Assembly: GCA_959347315.1 (NCBI GenBank) | Contig: OY365806.1 | Location: 30,952,156 to 31,016,155, forward strand | From: Bimastos eiseni | Lineage: Eukaryota; Annelida; Clitellata; Crassiclitellata; Lumbricidae | Reading direction: 5' to 3' | Length of the DNA stretch: 64,000 bases | In this document: in pieces, positions 33,815 through 42,220 of the stretch | How positions within the stretch are numbered: the first letter of the stretch is position 1 | Layout: every line of letters begins with the position of its first letter | Notes under the pieces: generated by a model | What the model saw: only the letters and a program-made list of their open reading frames with translations | Database searches by the model: none | Told to the model about the DNA's origin: nothing | Translations under genes and position numbers: made by a program

Positions 33815-35169
33815 GTGCGCATATACGTGAAATCGTATAGGCCTTACGTACATGCATAGATGGATCTATATATATATAATTAATATCAATGCGGTTTGAT
33901 ATTTTTGTATAATATGTTTCTGTAATATATGTACATATGCTAATATGCATACAAATATATATACACACCATATGTACACACACAGTGTCACACACACATA
34001 GATATATACATATATATATACATACTCGTGCCTACATATGGTGTATATATATATATAGATATATGCATCTGTGCATACATTATATATATATATGTATATA
34101 ACTGGGGCAGGTAAATAGTTGTTTGTTTATTTACCATAGTAATCAGACCAACAACCTTCATGGAGCCATTTATAAGCAACAGCAATCATATTAGGGTGAT
34201 CGGCAGTCAAGAGATGGCGCCCTTCGACGCCAAAATCACGAAGGCATCTTGTTATTAATTGTATGTCACAAAGGTCGATGGGAGCATTTGGATGATGGAC
34301 GGATGGATGTAAGGCCCAATTGGTGGATGAAAGAAGGAAGTATGGATGGAAGTGCGAATGTTTAGGTGGATGGCTGGATTGATGAATGGGAGGATGGATC
34401 GATGGATGGACGGATGGTTGGACGAATGAGTGGATGGATGAGTGGTTGAATGAATAGAAGATATGAGACTCTGTAAGTTTATAATTTTAAAGACAGACAC
34501 ACGTTACCAGAGGTGTAACAAGGTTTTGAACAGTGGAGGAGCATAATTTAAGAAATATTGCGCAAAGCGCCAAACAAATTTTTGCCCCCCACTTTTTGAA
34601 TTTTGCCCCCCATAAATTTTAAAAATGAGGGGGGGGGGGTACAAATCATCTAAACAAAAGTTATCTTAAAAAGCCATTGGAGAAACCTCAAAAAGAACCG
34701 ATTTGGGGGCCACATGGAGAGGGGGCACTGGGGTCTAAAATTGGGGCTTTGCCCCCAGTTTTGATACGGGGGGGGGGCTGTTCCCTCTGCTCCCCGCTTA
34801 TTACACCCCTGCATGTAACTAAGTAAGTAAACGAGTCGTCGTCGTACCTGAGAGGATGTTCTGTAGAAGGGTGAAAGGCAGACAGAAGACGAGAACCAAG
34901 ATGTCGGCGATCGCCAGATTAACGATGAAGTAGTTTGTGGCGTTGTGCATGTGGGCGTTTCTATAGACGACGGTTACTACGAGACCGTTGCCAAGGATAC
35001 CGACGATAAAGACGACGGAGTAGGCGATGCTGTAGATGACAATCATGTGAACGGGTTGCTTGACGGTCGGGTAGTACGGTTCTTCGAAGCTGTTGTTCAG
35101 GTCGACGACGCTAGGTGGCCCGATCGACGACTGGTTTCCGGGGAACGTGACTTCCGCTATGGCCGACAT
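5811..35169 (-). CDS. Neuropeptide GPCR, SIFamide/NPFF-receptor-like (whole gene, three coding exons)
   Basis: A class A (rhodopsin-type) seven-helix receptor, expected in the plasma membrane and coupled to G proteins, probably activated by a short amidated peptide. Exons 35169-34848, 10488-10389 and 6699-5811 join to 1311 nt, giving 436 residues, a usual length for this class. The splice sites are cag|gtacga, acacag|gttgg, gacag|gtcagt and ctcag|gtacc. Phases 1 and 2 match and rebuild Gly108 and Arg141. Landmarks: N-glycosylation sites at N12 and N25, N61 (TM1), D89 (TM2), W109 and C116 before TM3, DRY 140-142, W166 (TM4), C195 (ECL2 disulfide partner), P221 (TM5), FWIP with W273 (TM6), NPIIY 318-322 (TM7), then a Cys-rich tail that may be palmitoylated. 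The segment QWLGSSNSCVNPIIY resembles SIFamide/NPFF receptors. Trissin-like or orexin-like assignment is not excluded, and the ligand is unknown. Confidence 0.85.
7545..7842. repeat. Long inverted repeat, left arm (298 bp)
   Basis: This is the reverse complement of 8379-8676. Both ends obey the same pairing sum (7842+8379 = 7545+8676), so the arms have no net indel. I noticed one substitution, agatcatt against ggatcatt. The arm includes an alternating purine-pyrimidine stretch rich in CACACG/CGCGCA that could adopt Z-DNA. Confidence 0.95.
7848..7934. repeat. Perfect 41-bp hairpin with a 5-base loop
   Basis: Arms 7848-7888 and 7894-7934 are exact reverse complements around the loop agtag. The structure starts only six bases inside the left arm of the larger inverted repeat. 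Confidence 0.95.
7935..8378. other. Spacer of the long inverted repeat
   Basis: About 440 bp of unremarkable sequence with one GTAGGCCTA word. No transposase-like reading frame was found, so nothing identifies the inverted repeat as an autonomous foldback transposon. Confidence 0.5.
8379..8676. repeat. Long inverted repeat, right arm (298 bp)
   Basis: Partner of 7545-7842. Just beyond it, at 8677-9023, I see no gene. A B-box-like word (gttcgatcccc) lies near 8899, but no convincing A box or cloverleaf goes with it. Confidence 0.95.
9026..10199 (-). mobile_element. Tc1/mariner-type element, non-autonomous, copy 1
   Basis: The element begins CAGGGTGGGCCATTAAAAA and ends in the near-complement (ggcccacgctg), and is flanked by TA on both sides. 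The terminal inverted repeats are long, roughly 225-240 bp each and imperfect. The central part encodes a minus-strand transposase remnant. The middle is too short for a full-length (about 340-residue) transposase, so the copy is internally deleted. A related copy lies at 13622-14775 in the same orientation. Confidence 0.85.
9306..9640 (-). pseudogene. Mariner-like transposase N-terminal remnant (copy 1)
   Basis: The minus-strand reading contains RRSVRRFAKEDLNLNAF, which resembles the second helix-turn-helix region of Tc1/mariner transposases (pattern VRRI-K-DLGL-AY). A frame further upstream (RRKAAEGRN...) is conserved in copy 2 and probably belongs to the first DNA-binding helix region. No DDD/DDE catalytic domain can be traced. 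Confidence 0.6.
10220..10352. repeat. Imperfect (ATC)n repeat
   Basis: Degenerate ATC/GTC triplets lying about 35 bp downstream of the exon 2 donor, inside intron 2. Confidence 0.85.
10389..10488 (-). CDS. Receptor gene 1, exon 2 (ECL1-TM3, 100 bp)
   Basis: This encodes the second and third bases of Gly108 through the first two bases of Arg141: the WQFG motif of the first extracellular loop, Cys116 of the conserved disulfide, and TM3 ending at Asp140. It enters in phase 1 after acacag and leaves in phase 2 before gtcagt. The exon is short, between introns of 24.4 and 3.7 kb, but both splice sites are good. The joined protein runs without a gap from TM2 to DRY, which is the main evidence that it is real. 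Confidence 0.9.
11004..11898. mobile_element. hAT-like non-autonomous element, 895 bp
   Basis: The ends CAGAGTTGTATG and CATACAACACTG form an inverted repeat. They are flanked by imperfect 8-bp duplications (attaaaag and gttaaagg). Both subterminal parts are packed with the word GTCTCGG and variants (about 11050-11180 and 11755-11875). No transposase frame is visible. Confidence 0.75.
11907..13619. other. Intronic DNA, no gene seen
   Basis: AT-rich sequence. Two adjacent open frames, 12819-13034 and 13039-13317 (+), have no recognisable domain or splice evidence, and I did not call them. Confidence 0.45.
13622..14775 (-). mobile_element. Tc1/mariner-type element, non-autonomous, copy 2
   Basis: Same termini as copy 1 (CAGGGTGGGCC at the left, its complement GGCCCACCCTG at the right), TA on both sides, the same long terminal inverted repeats and a similar length (1154 against 1174 bp). 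It diverges from copy 1 by many substitutions and small indels throughout, so neither is a recent insertion. Confidence 0.87.
13895..14230 (-). pseudogene. Mariner-like transposase N-terminal remnant (copy 2)
   Basis: Contains PVRRIAKEDLNLNAFRHV, matching the equivalent segment of copy 1. The reading breaks just before it, and the catalytic domain is absent. Confidence 0.6.
14778..15758. other. Intronic DNA, no supported gene
   Basis: The part at 14980-15410 is richer in GC than its surroundings and holds two overlapping minus-strand open frames (82 and 61 codons) with no recognisable motif. I see no splice or family support for them. Confidence 0.4.
15759..17136. repeat. 16-bp satellite (ACAGACATACATACGT), about 86 copies
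   Basis: The unit recurs without net length change over about 1.38 kb. Variants are concentrated at one position, giving ACGT, ACCT, GCGT or ACGTG forms of the last bases. All six frames stay open for long stretches because the unit contains no stop in most frames, so the long Cys/Val/Tyr-rich and Thr/Tyr/His-rich frames are artefacts. Confidence 0.97.
17523..17552 (+). repeat. Dispersed direct repeat, copy 1
   Basis: The core ATGTATTGCAAGAT is followed by TTAAACTG, and the segment is repeated at 18441-18470 with four substitutions. Weaker similarity seems to continue for over 100 bp towards the shared word gtctaatgg. It is probably an old interspersed repeat. Confidence 0.6.
18441..18470 (+). 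repeat. Dispersed direct repeat, copy 2
   Basis: Partner of 17523-17552, in the same orientation 0.9 kb away. Confidence 0.6.
18774..18820 (+). ncRNA. Possible tRNA-derived SINE head (pol III A and B boxes)
   Basis: An A-box-like gtagggtagtgg (18774-18785) is followed about 22 bp later by a good B box, gagttcgagacc (18807-18818). No tRNA cloverleaf can be closed around them, so this is at best a degenerate tRNA-derived SINE promoter rather than a tRNA gene. Confidence 0.35.
20529..21122 (-). mobile_element. Solo LTR (594 bp), minus orientation
   Basis: The boundaries are TGTGGCG and CGCCACA, flanked by the 4-bp duplication ATAA (20525-20528 and 21123-21126). Read on the minus strand it has an LTR-like order: a promoter region with about five copies of a repeat containing GGGTAGCAC (20985-21090, plus-strand spelling), a TATA box (complement of 20964-20971), then a poly(A) signal AATAAA (complement of 20793-20798), then a downstream part. 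No internal gag-pol flanks it. The superfamily is unproven; a 4-bp duplication fits Ty3/Gypsy. Confidence 0.75.
21163..21455. repeat. Polypyrimidine-rich tract
   Basis: C/T-rich over nearly 300 bp (CCCCTCC, TTCCTTCC and CTTCTTCT mixtures) with few purines. Open frames through it are compositional artefacts. Confidence 0.8.
21579..21620. repeat. Perfect 19-bp hairpin with a 4-base loop
   Basis: Arms 21579-21597 and 21602-21620 pair exactly around ccat. No downstream T-run or gene end suggests a terminator role. Confidence 0.95.
21625..21660. repeat. Perfect 36-bp palindrome
   Basis: Each 18-bp half is the exact complement of the other with no spacer, centred on TTGCAA. It lies four bases after the previous hairpin. 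Confidence 0.96.
21661..23035. other. Intronic DNA, no gene seen
   Basis: AT-rich at first, with a more GC-balanced part at 22240-22990 that holds overlapping frames on both strands but no recognisable product. Confidence 0.45.
23036..23285. repeat. (TG)n-rich low-complexity tract
   Basis: TGTGTG with TATG, TAGG and TTTG interruptions over 250 bp. Confidence 0.9.
23380..23910 (+). repeat. Degenerate GTTAGG/TTAGGG-like tract
   Basis: Words such as GGTTAGGGTTAG, GTTAGTGTTAGGG and GGGTTAGTGTTA recur for about 530 bp with heavy interruption. It resembles a decayed interstitial telomere-like (TTAGGG) array. Open frames are by-products. Confidence 0.75.
23911..25198. other. Intronic DNA; pure (TA)n at 24235-24286
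   Basis: Contains a (TA)n run of about 26 units and otherwise AT-rich unique DNA. A short CCCC/GGGG inverted word set near 23930-24015 has no evident function. No gene was seen. Confidence 0.5.
25199..25256. repeat. (ATT)n/(ATC)n microsatellite
   Basis: About 19 triplets, ATT changing to ATC at the right end. Confidence 0.9.
25933..26055 (-). repeat. 14/15-bp minisatellite, minus-oriented short array
   Basis: About eight diverged copies of CCCCTCTGACAAAAA, the complement of the unit that fills 26594-27116. The copies vary (CATAAA, GCAAAG) far more than those in the larger array. Confidence 0.9.
26158..26275. mobile_element. hAT-type MITE, 118 bp
   Basis: The termini CAGAGGCGTC and GACGCCTCTG form a perfect 10-bp inverted repeat. 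They are flanked by a perfect 8-bp duplication, gtctaact (26150-26157 and 26276-26283). The clean duplication makes the boundaries firm. Confidence 0.9.
26594..27116 (+). repeat. 14/15-bp G-rich minisatellite (GGGGGTTTTGTCAGA), about 35 copies
   Basis: Copies differ almost only in the length of the G run (G4 or G5), which shifts the frame repeatedly. The frames reading SEGVL, RGGF and CQRGF are therefore artefacts. The left edge starts with a variant containing GTCCTAC and a run of 12 G. Confidence 0.96.
27117..28140. other. Intronic DNA, no gene seen
   Basis: Unique DNA with a GGA-rich purine stretch at about 27950-27995. Nothing else was recognised. Confidence 0.45.
28141..28358 (+). pseudogene. 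Non-LTR retrotransposon (LINE) ORF2 C-terminal relic and 3' end
   Basis: The plus-strand reading contains RAFSVVSPIVWNALPLSLR followed by a Lys-Thr-Phe-Leu-Phe segment. This is the conserved tail of CR1/L2-like LINE reverse transcriptases (pattern RAFS-AP-LWN-LP-R ... FK--LKT-LF). The downstream segment (TTGAGTCG...GGCGCTATATAAA) matches the 3' end at 46012-46085. The rest of the element is missing (5'-truncated). Confidence 0.75.
28359..29495. other. Intronic DNA, no gene seen
   Basis: A sequence at 28462-28520 resembles ones at 3592 and 56087 (a dispersed repeat). The remaining frames have no recognisable product. Confidence 0.45.
29496..29826 (+). repeat. 15-bp minisatellite with CCATGG core, about 22 copies
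   Basis: The unit is ACTCCATGGMYAYAC, where the variable part reads CCACAC, CCATAC, ACATAC or ATATAC. Every unit carries the CCATGG palindrome except where CTATGG or CCATAG replaces it (first unit and near 29620). The Ser-Met-Asp-Ile-His frame is a repeat artefact without any flanking domain. Confidence 0.95.
29827..32460. other. Intronic DNA; CT-rich and AT repeats at 30730-30860
   Basis: (CT)n-rich tracts surround a short (AT)n run near 30786-30812. An ACAC-rich patch follows at 30955-31025. No coding or RNA gene was recognised in the rest. Confidence 0.45.
32461..32505. repeat. (TCAA)n microsatellite
   Basis: About six pure and several interrupted ATCA units. An (AT)n cluster follows at 32826-32875. 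Confidence 0.85.
32908..33068 (-). pseudogene. LINE ORF2 C-terminal relic (minus strand)
   Basis: The minus-strand reading contains RPLIWNSLPTDVRNAA, then FSIFKIGLL and a stop at 32908-32910. This is the same conserved C-terminal block of CR1/L2-like LINEs as at 28141, but of a different subfamily. An in-frame stop lies a short way upstream, so only the end is preserved. Confidence 0.7.
33356..34264. repeat. Microsatellite cluster: (ATT)n then (TA)n-rich DNA
   Basis: (ATT)n at about 33356-33416 is followed, after unique sequence, by several (TA)n runs with TATG and CACA interruptions at 33781-34105. No gene was seen in the intervening 33420-33780 or 34110-34260. Confidence 0.8.
34265..34460. 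repeat. Imperfect (GGAT)n repeat
   Basis: ATGGATGG with GTGG, GAGG and ATGA interruptions over about 190 bp. The Ser/His/Pro-rich minus frame is an artefact. Confidence 0.85.
34508..34811. mobile_element. hAT-type MITE, 304 bp (copy inside intron 1)
   Basis: The left end CAGAGGTGTAACAAG and right end (complement of CAGGGGTGTAATAAG) form an inverted repeat. The 8-bp duplications cacgttac and catgtaac differ at two positions. The interior contains C- and G-runs around TTTGCCCCCCA. The element is homologous, in inverted orientation, to 50260-50557. It ends 36 bp from the donor of receptor exon 1. Confidence 0.85.
34848..35169 (-). CDS. Receptor gene 1, exon 1 (N-terminus to TM2)
   Basis: This encodes residues 1-107 and the first base of Gly108. 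The ATG at 35169 opens MSAIAEVTFPG, followed by an extracellular segment with N-glycosylation sites at 12 and 25, TM1 (about 43-68, GNGLV with N61), the first intracellular loop, and TM2 (about 79-101, LAIAD with D89). I chose this ATG because it gives an N-terminus of usual length with glycosylation sites and is the first Met before TM1. The exon ends at tcag|gtacga. An untranslated upstream exon cannot be excluded. Confidence 0.88.
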
Positions 35170-35340
35170 GTTATTTGCAGTGGCCTGGATTGAGAGACAG
35201 AGCGGAAGAGATGACGGGTGCTCAAGACCTGTGGGTTGTTATGACGGAGGCAGAGATCGAATGACTGATTGATTGACAGGTTGATTGGCTGCTCAATTGT
35301 TTCCGATCATATATGTTGCACAATTATTTATTTGACTTAG

Positions 35341-35764
35341 GCATTCTGTCAGTCAGTCAGTCGTTAGGTCGGTCAGTTAGTGAGTCATTGAGTCAGTCGG
35401 TGAGTCAGTCAATGATTCAGTCAGTCAATGAATCAGTCAGTCAGTCAGTCAGTCAGTCAGTCAGTCAGTCAGTCAGTCAGTCAGTCAGTCAGTCAGTCAG
35501 TCAGTCAGTCAGTCAGTCAGTCAGTCAGTCAATGATTCAGTCAGTCAGTCAGTCAGTCAGTCAGTCAGTCAGTCAGTCAGTCAGTCAGTCAGTCAGTCAG
35601 TCAGTCAGTCAGTCAGTCAGTCAGTCAGTCAGTCAGTCAGTCAGTCAGTCAGTCAGTCAGTCAGTCAGTCAGTCAGTCAGTCAGTCAGTCAGTCAGTCAG
35701 TCAGTCAGTCAGTCAGTCAGTCAGTCAGTCAGTCTGACAGTCAGTCTGACAGTCAGTCTGACAG
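35341..35764. repeat. (CAGT)n tetranucleotide array, about 100 units
   Basis: The pure runs are broken by two copies of CAATGATTCAG (near 35409 and 35530) and by CTGACAGT variants at the right edge. The Ser-Val-Ser-Gln frame across it is an artefact. It lies about 170 bp upstream of the receptor start codon. Confidence 0.95.
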
Positions 35765-38700
35765 ACAGATTCACCGTCTTAGACATGTGAAACCACTAGT
35801 AAGTAAACAAATCAGCCTTTCAATAAGTAAATAATGGTAGAAGTACATTTTGATGAAAAAACGACTAAGTTGCTGTATCTGTACAGTTTAGGAAAAGCTT
35901 CTGAAGCCTAAGAGATCAGTACATGTATGTCGTCGATGTTACGGTTTCAACCTGCAAGTAAAAATATACAAATGCTATTTGGCATAGGGAATTAAGAGGA
36001 AGAGAGGGAGGGAGAGGAGAGGAGAGACTCGAAAGAGAAGGGACGGGGATAAGGCAGGGAATGAATATGGAAAGAAGCAGAAAAATAGATGAAATTACAA
36101 CCTGGGAAATATATGGTAGTCGATAAGCAGATAGACAGACAGACGAATAGACAGACAGAATGAAGAAAGAACAGAATTGACACGAAGACTTTTGATTGAA
36201 ATTACTTAAATTCAAAGTCAAGCGAAAATAGTCAATTCTTACCAACCGAATGCCAAAGAAGGACAGAATAGCAGCTGAATATAAATAGCCTTATCCTCAC
36301 GCAAATTCCTAACAGATAACTTATAATAAACAGCCATCTATTTTGAAGTCTGTTACGTGAATTCACGAGACGTGTTGGGCAGAAGATAAACTGCTACGCG
36401 TCACAAAGGGATTGGAAGATAGATAGATAGATAGACAGACGGACAGGTAGATTGGCGTGTAAAAGCTGAAGCGCGAGATACCCGTGTGTAAATAGGAAAC
36501 GGAAGATACGATAGATGGATGGATGCCGACGAGAGATAATGGGTAGGGAGGCAGAAAGATTGGAGAAGATGGAGTGATTGGAAGAGAGGCAAAGAGTGAT
36601 GCGGCAGAGTAAAAGAGAGAAATGGGTGAGGTTGGGTAGAACTGAAGCTATGTAAGGTAGAGACAGCTGAAAAGACACAGTGATGATCGAAGGAGGGGAG
36701 ATTGAAGATGAAAGGGAAAGAAAGAGTGCTAAAGACGAACTGTGATGAAATTCATAAAACAGAAAAAGAAAAGAGGTTCGATAAAAATTTCGCGAAAATA
36801 TTGACTGTGAGAGGGCTAGACAGAGAGATAGAGAAATAGAGAGAAAAAGACAGAGGCAAAGAGGGACACAGAGAGACAAAGAGACACAGAGAGATACAGA
36901 GATACAGAGAGCGAAAAACTTAAGAGAGACAGAGAGGGATAGTTTGCGTTTGTGTTTACGTATATATATATATATATATATATATATCACACGAACACAA
37001 ATATATTTAGAACATATCTCACACAAACACACACACACTCAAAACACACAGATATATAAATATATAATGTGTGTGTTTGCGTGTGCGTGTGTGTGTGTGC
37101 GCGTTGAGAGAGAGAGACAGATGAAGGCAAGCGGTCATACTTAGATATGTAGGCCTATGACAAGTATACAAATATATAACGAAACGAATTGAGACGTGGG
37201 AACAAGAATAGACCAGTAGACGAGATGTTTCTTGAAAAAATGAGAAAGACGAGGAAGGTCGATAAGTAATTGGCCCTCAACACCTCCACCGCCCAGAAAT
37301 ACGACGCACAAGAGAAGAGCGTTCCTTTGATTCTGACTGATCGGCAGATTTTCATCAGCGACGGAATTGGATGAAGAGGTTCTGTCGACACATTTTGGTT
37401 CGTTCGAATCGTCACTTGGAACCCTCGCTTATTTCGCAGAACCAGATGCCTTCTGCGAATTTTCTGCCGTGTATTACAAGCAGGCACTGTGGCGTTGTCT
37501 GCGCGTCTTTTGCTTTGTCTTTGCTCTTTGGAAGGGAACGGCTAGGTACCGTGCAGTACCACAGCTTAGCATCGATGGGCGGTGAAGCGAGGAAGAAGTC
37601 TCGGCAGCGTAAGATTTGTAGGTATAAGAGGTAAACTTCCTCATTAAAGACGCTGGTTCCAGTGGCGTAGCAACCTAGCCAGAGGCCCTATAGTACACTC
37701 CAAGTACAGAAATCATGGTAGAAGTGTTTCTTCCTGAAAGTGGGCAGCCAACTTCCATCCTCTTCAAATGGATTGCTAGGATGACATGGGCCAGGAGATA
37801 AAATCATGCTCTTCAAAGATAAGGGCTCTGCTACGATAGTGGAAAGAAAATGTGTCCGATCAGTAGGAAAGATTGGTCCAGGGTTAAAATATCACAGTAT
37901 GAGGAAGAGGTAGAACTGGAAGTCACTTTCCTCCGCTCTATTTGTGTATTTTTCTCGTAGGAAGTTGTCAGCACATCAGGACTAACATCGGCTTCTTCCT
38001 CTGATGCATCTGCTTTCTCCACAACAGTTGCAGCTACACGAATATGGGCACTTTAGATTTACATCTTAAATAACGAATCGATGGAAGGAATACAGCCTCA
38101 ATAGGCTGACTTTTCTCTGCACTTTCTGACTGTCTGAACTGTATACCGACGTTTCATGAGGTTCTTGGCTGATGATGACAGAAGTAAACTCGAAATAAAC
38201 ACAATTTATTTACTCTCGGTCAAACTCTGCAACGATTAACTGTGTATATAGCTTATATAATTTGTTGCAAAAATAACTAGTTGGCCAAGATGCCAACATG
38301 CTGCCCAGCCCTTTCAAATATAACTAACATGCTCCATATCATGGCTGCATTGAGACATACGGGTACATGTCAACATTATACAGCCACTCTTTCAAAGTGT
38401 ACTCTTACTTAGGACAGCCTGAGCTGCCTGAGATCATCTCCAGGCAGCCAGGCTTTTGCATAATGCTTGTGACAAGCAGCTAAAAATTAATTAATTATAC
38501 TCCTTTAATTATCTTAGGTCAACTCACCCGGGAGTCTATTAATGTTGGATGCTCACTGACTCACTGACGCCTAATGACCCTGTGTTGGACGCCCTGCAGG
38601 AGGAATCAACTAGCAGACAATTGGGAAGAATGAGTTTTGTTTTTGTTCAAAAGCTTAGCGCCCGTCACTTTATCCGCTATCGTTATACGGTTGTTGCACC

Positions 38701-39518
38701 ACTGGCTTGTTCAGATTATCTCCCGTAGAATGTACATTTCTCCAGACGGTTACTCGTGGTGACAGATTATAAGTAGGAAAACCTATTTGGAAATCAAATT
38801 GTGCATTATATATATATAAATTATGTCCTTCTTTGTTACGATGGACACCAATCGCAGGCGGAGTATAATTTTTTTGAACTTAGAAAAATAAGGTAGGGCC
38901 TATAATTTTCTACATATTTTTGTCCCCAGTTTTAAAGACTTGAGTGTGGTCGGAACTATGCCTGGTGTTAGGGAGCAATTTATGATCTCTGCCAGAGGAG
39001 CCAATAGAGGTTCAATCGAGCATCTTGCGACTGTAGGGTTAATCCCATCCAAATCCTTGCTATATGTGTGGCTTACACAGGCTTAGCGGAGATCTCTACT
39101 GAAAGTAAAGATTTAGTACTGTCCTGGTATTAATATTTCTATATTTGTCATTAAATCAGTTGATCGGTGGAACAATTGTATATCGCACTCTGAACCCCAT
39201 TCTGCATGGCGCTAAACAAATTCGTAACGTGGGATGCATAAATTCGCAAAGTGGGATGCGGTGACAAGTGCTTTCGAAATGTCTTATAAATTGCAGTTTA
39301 TTGGTGTTCATGTTTTATGTTCGGGCGCTCGTCATTATTGTAATTTTCTTGAATTTTGACGGGGACAGGGTCTCTTACCCTCAGCGGGGCTTCGGCGGCG
39401 CAGGAGAGTAGGGTCTCTGACCCTCTGAGCAACCACTATCATTATGAGCGACGGTGCTTCAGTCCTTCTGTGCCACCCTGTTGTAACCGCGCCTTGCTTT
39501 AACGTGAAGCGATGAAAC
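35765..39518. other. Intergenic or upstream DNA; purine-rich and AT repeats
   Basis: 36000-36180 and 36400-36940 are GA-rich with GACAGA words. (TA)n lies at 36958-36986 and (TG)n at 37067-37105. I saw no gene in 37140-39500; several open frames there (for example 37155-37487, minus) have no recognisable domain. Confidence 0.45.
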
Positions 39519-39650
39519 GACGACGTTTCCTTGTGTCTGTCTGTGTCTGTCTGTGTCTGCCTGTGTCTTTCTATGTCTGTACATATGTTTCTGGCTGTCT
39601 GCTCCGCTCCCAGGTCTGTCTGTCTGTCTGTATGTCTGTCTGTCTGCAAC
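39519..39650. repeat. (TGTC)n microsatellite
   Basis: TGTCTGTC with CCTG and TATG interruptions. Confidence 0.85.
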
Positions 39651-41775
39651 TGAAACGATGGAAAGGTGTTAGTCTGATTTCTGGCTGTTTGCGTCTGTAG
39701 AGTAATGACATGGAATGGAATGTACCCTAATCTAAATCAATCGGACAACTTTTTCATCAGTGTTCCTTAATGACGACATCGTGATTAATGGCGTTCAAGT
39801 GAAACGCAGTCCTTGCGAAAACATCGTAATCCGTTTAAGCGGTCCAGGCGAGATTTGAAAGGTCAGATAGTTCAGAAGATAGGCGCGCATGTCTTCGATT
39901 GCACGTACATTTGGTTGATGTCGCATATCGGGTAGGAAATCTATCCACTTCTACCGGTGCAAAGTGAACAACCTATCGTAAGTTCTTCTTGTCTTATTTA
40001 GGCAACAAGTCAACAAAACCTTTAAAATCGAATGTATGTGTCTAAAGACAGAATTACGCAGATTTGGTTGAAAAGATTATAAGGTTCACGACGATAAATT
40101 CTCTCCATAAAAAATGATTTTATATACTGATTCCACTGTCAATGGCTTTCAATTCAAACTTCTTCCAATCTTATCCGGAATAATGCGGGATAAATCGTGC
40201 TATATATGCTCTATATGACCTGGTGACGCTTCATATTATTTATAGATGTCAGGAATGTCGAGATTTACTAAATCGGTCGGGTTAGGCGCAATGACAGTAG
40301 AACCCTATACCTGGCCTTGTTGCATTTCCATATTGCATGTTCACTGGGCATTATCCCTACAGTTGCTGGATTAGCTATTATAGTCAAAGCATCATTAAGA
40401 AACTGAGCTGGCTTTTCAGCAATTCCTTAAGCTCTCCTTTTATAGAGTGTCGTGAGCTTATTTATCTGGACTGATGCTGGAACAGCCTCCTGATAGTGTT
40501 GACATAATCGTTTTTGGATTTGGGGCATTCTAGTAAGGCATCCATCATTTTCCTCATACATCACCAATCCTTTTTTTAGCAATCTCTACTACTCCTATTG
40601 AATGTACATGTATGCTTTGCACGTATCCTTCATTGTACGAACTTTCTCTTCCACGTGTCGCTAGCGTCGTTCCATCTGAATCTAAACTATACAGGTAAAC
40701 ATTCCGGAAATATATGGCTTCTAATACAACTTAGAGGCGCTATTTATAATGGCACAATGATGTGGGGTCCAGACATCCTATCCCAAGTGCATCTGCACCC
40801 AAGCGGTGGCGCCCAAAGGTCCTGCTTCGCTGGATTCCAAGCTCCTGTGATCCAAGCCCATATATAAGCCACGCCAACGTAAATCTCCGTTTTTTGGAGG
40901 CCATTCTACTGCTCCGATTCAAATTAAACCTAAACATAAAGGTAAAGATAAAGAAGAAATGTGGTGCGATAAGCTATAGTCGACATATAAATGTATAATT
41001 GGAGTAGGCCTATAGCCCTATATTTAACTATCGATCAGGATACGAATGGGTTCAAAGTCTTCAAACCCCGTCAACAGACCTAGTTCGTCTTTTTGGATAA
41101 TTATAGCCAGCCGCCTACTATAGGGTCGTCGTTTTTAGGGACCGCCAATTTTGTAAATGAAAAAATAATTTATTGCTGGCGTAATAAATAATGTTCTATT
41201 ATGGTAGGGTTCACCGTTACCTTCCATTCATTAGCTTTTCCGGAAGTATTTAATCACCAGTTCAGTTCACTCTAGTCTAGACCATTTTCATTCTCATAAA
41301 ATTTTTATTTTCATGAATTTTTACAATAAATAATCTAAATGTAATTAAATCATGGGTCGGCGGGCCGCCAAAATACAGCGTTGCCTCGGGCCACCAAATG
41401 TCTTGAACCGGGCTTGTCCGCCACTTTCTTAGTCCGATAGTGCCAGTCCTAAACCTGGATAAAAGAGGAGGGCGACGTTGATTATCTGTTTATAAAACAG
41501 TATAGCAAATGACCGAATGTTTTCAAATTTTCCACCAATGAAGACCGGTTTTTCGAAATCTCTGTTCCTTGTGAATTAGGCCTAAGTTATCAATGCAGAC
41601 CACTGACCTACTATTTAGGTCTACCTGACATTACAATTCCACGATTTCTCCTCGAGGTTAGCTCAAGGAACAAAATTGCAGGTCGCGCACCTCTGTCCAC
41701 CACCTAACACTGTAGATGATTTAAATGGTTCAAGTTCTGGTTCCCTTCCTTACTTTTAAGAATGAATGTTGTGTC

Positions 41776-41807
41776 TTGGCTGCTTTCCGTCGAGCTGCGC
41801 ATTTACT
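41776..41807 (+). repeat. 32-bp direct repeat, copy 1
   Basis: Begins TTGGCTGCTTTCCGTCGAGC and is identical to 42221-42252. The words upstream also agree in part (gtgtcttg). Confidence 0.85.
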
Positions 41808-42220
41808 ATAGTCGAAGTCGAGTTCAAATCCTGTTTACGTACCACAACTATCTTGTCGTTACGTTCGTAGATTTTAACAATGCTTAAAGTTACCAATGAC
41901 CGATGTTGATACGCTACTTTCAAGAGTGCACTTGTATCGTCGCTCACCTGATCGACGTCGAGATCATAGTTATCGGCTCCAGCTGCCTACCACGGAGCCA
42001 AAATCGCCGCTCTCGCCTTTACAAGACCAGCGTATCGAATTAGCGTCGAGCGCAGTTAAGCGTAAATTAATCCTAATTTGTCGCTTGTGTCGGTGTGGAT
42101 GACCAGCTAATCAATTGCCCGATAGACCTCGAACAGCCGAACGCATGCAGCTTCATCCTCCAGCGTCTGAGAATGATGGCGTACTCTTCTGTGTCTTGAC
42201 CGGTTTTAAGTGAAAACGCG

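Larger units (their letters stand above)
10489..34847 (-). other. Receptor gene 1, intron 1 (24.4 kb)
   Basis: The donor gtacga is at 34847 and the acceptor acacag ends at 10489. The intron is crowded with repeats and mobile-element relics, listed separately. I found no other host gene nested in it on either strand. Confidence 0.8.

Noticed and set aside
35313..35834. Ser/Gln/Val-rich protein
   Set aside because: A CAGT repeat translated; no other coding evidence.
37670..37700. hAT-like terminus CAGTGGCGTAGC
   Set aside because: No matching inverted end or 8-bp duplication could be found nearby, so no element was called.
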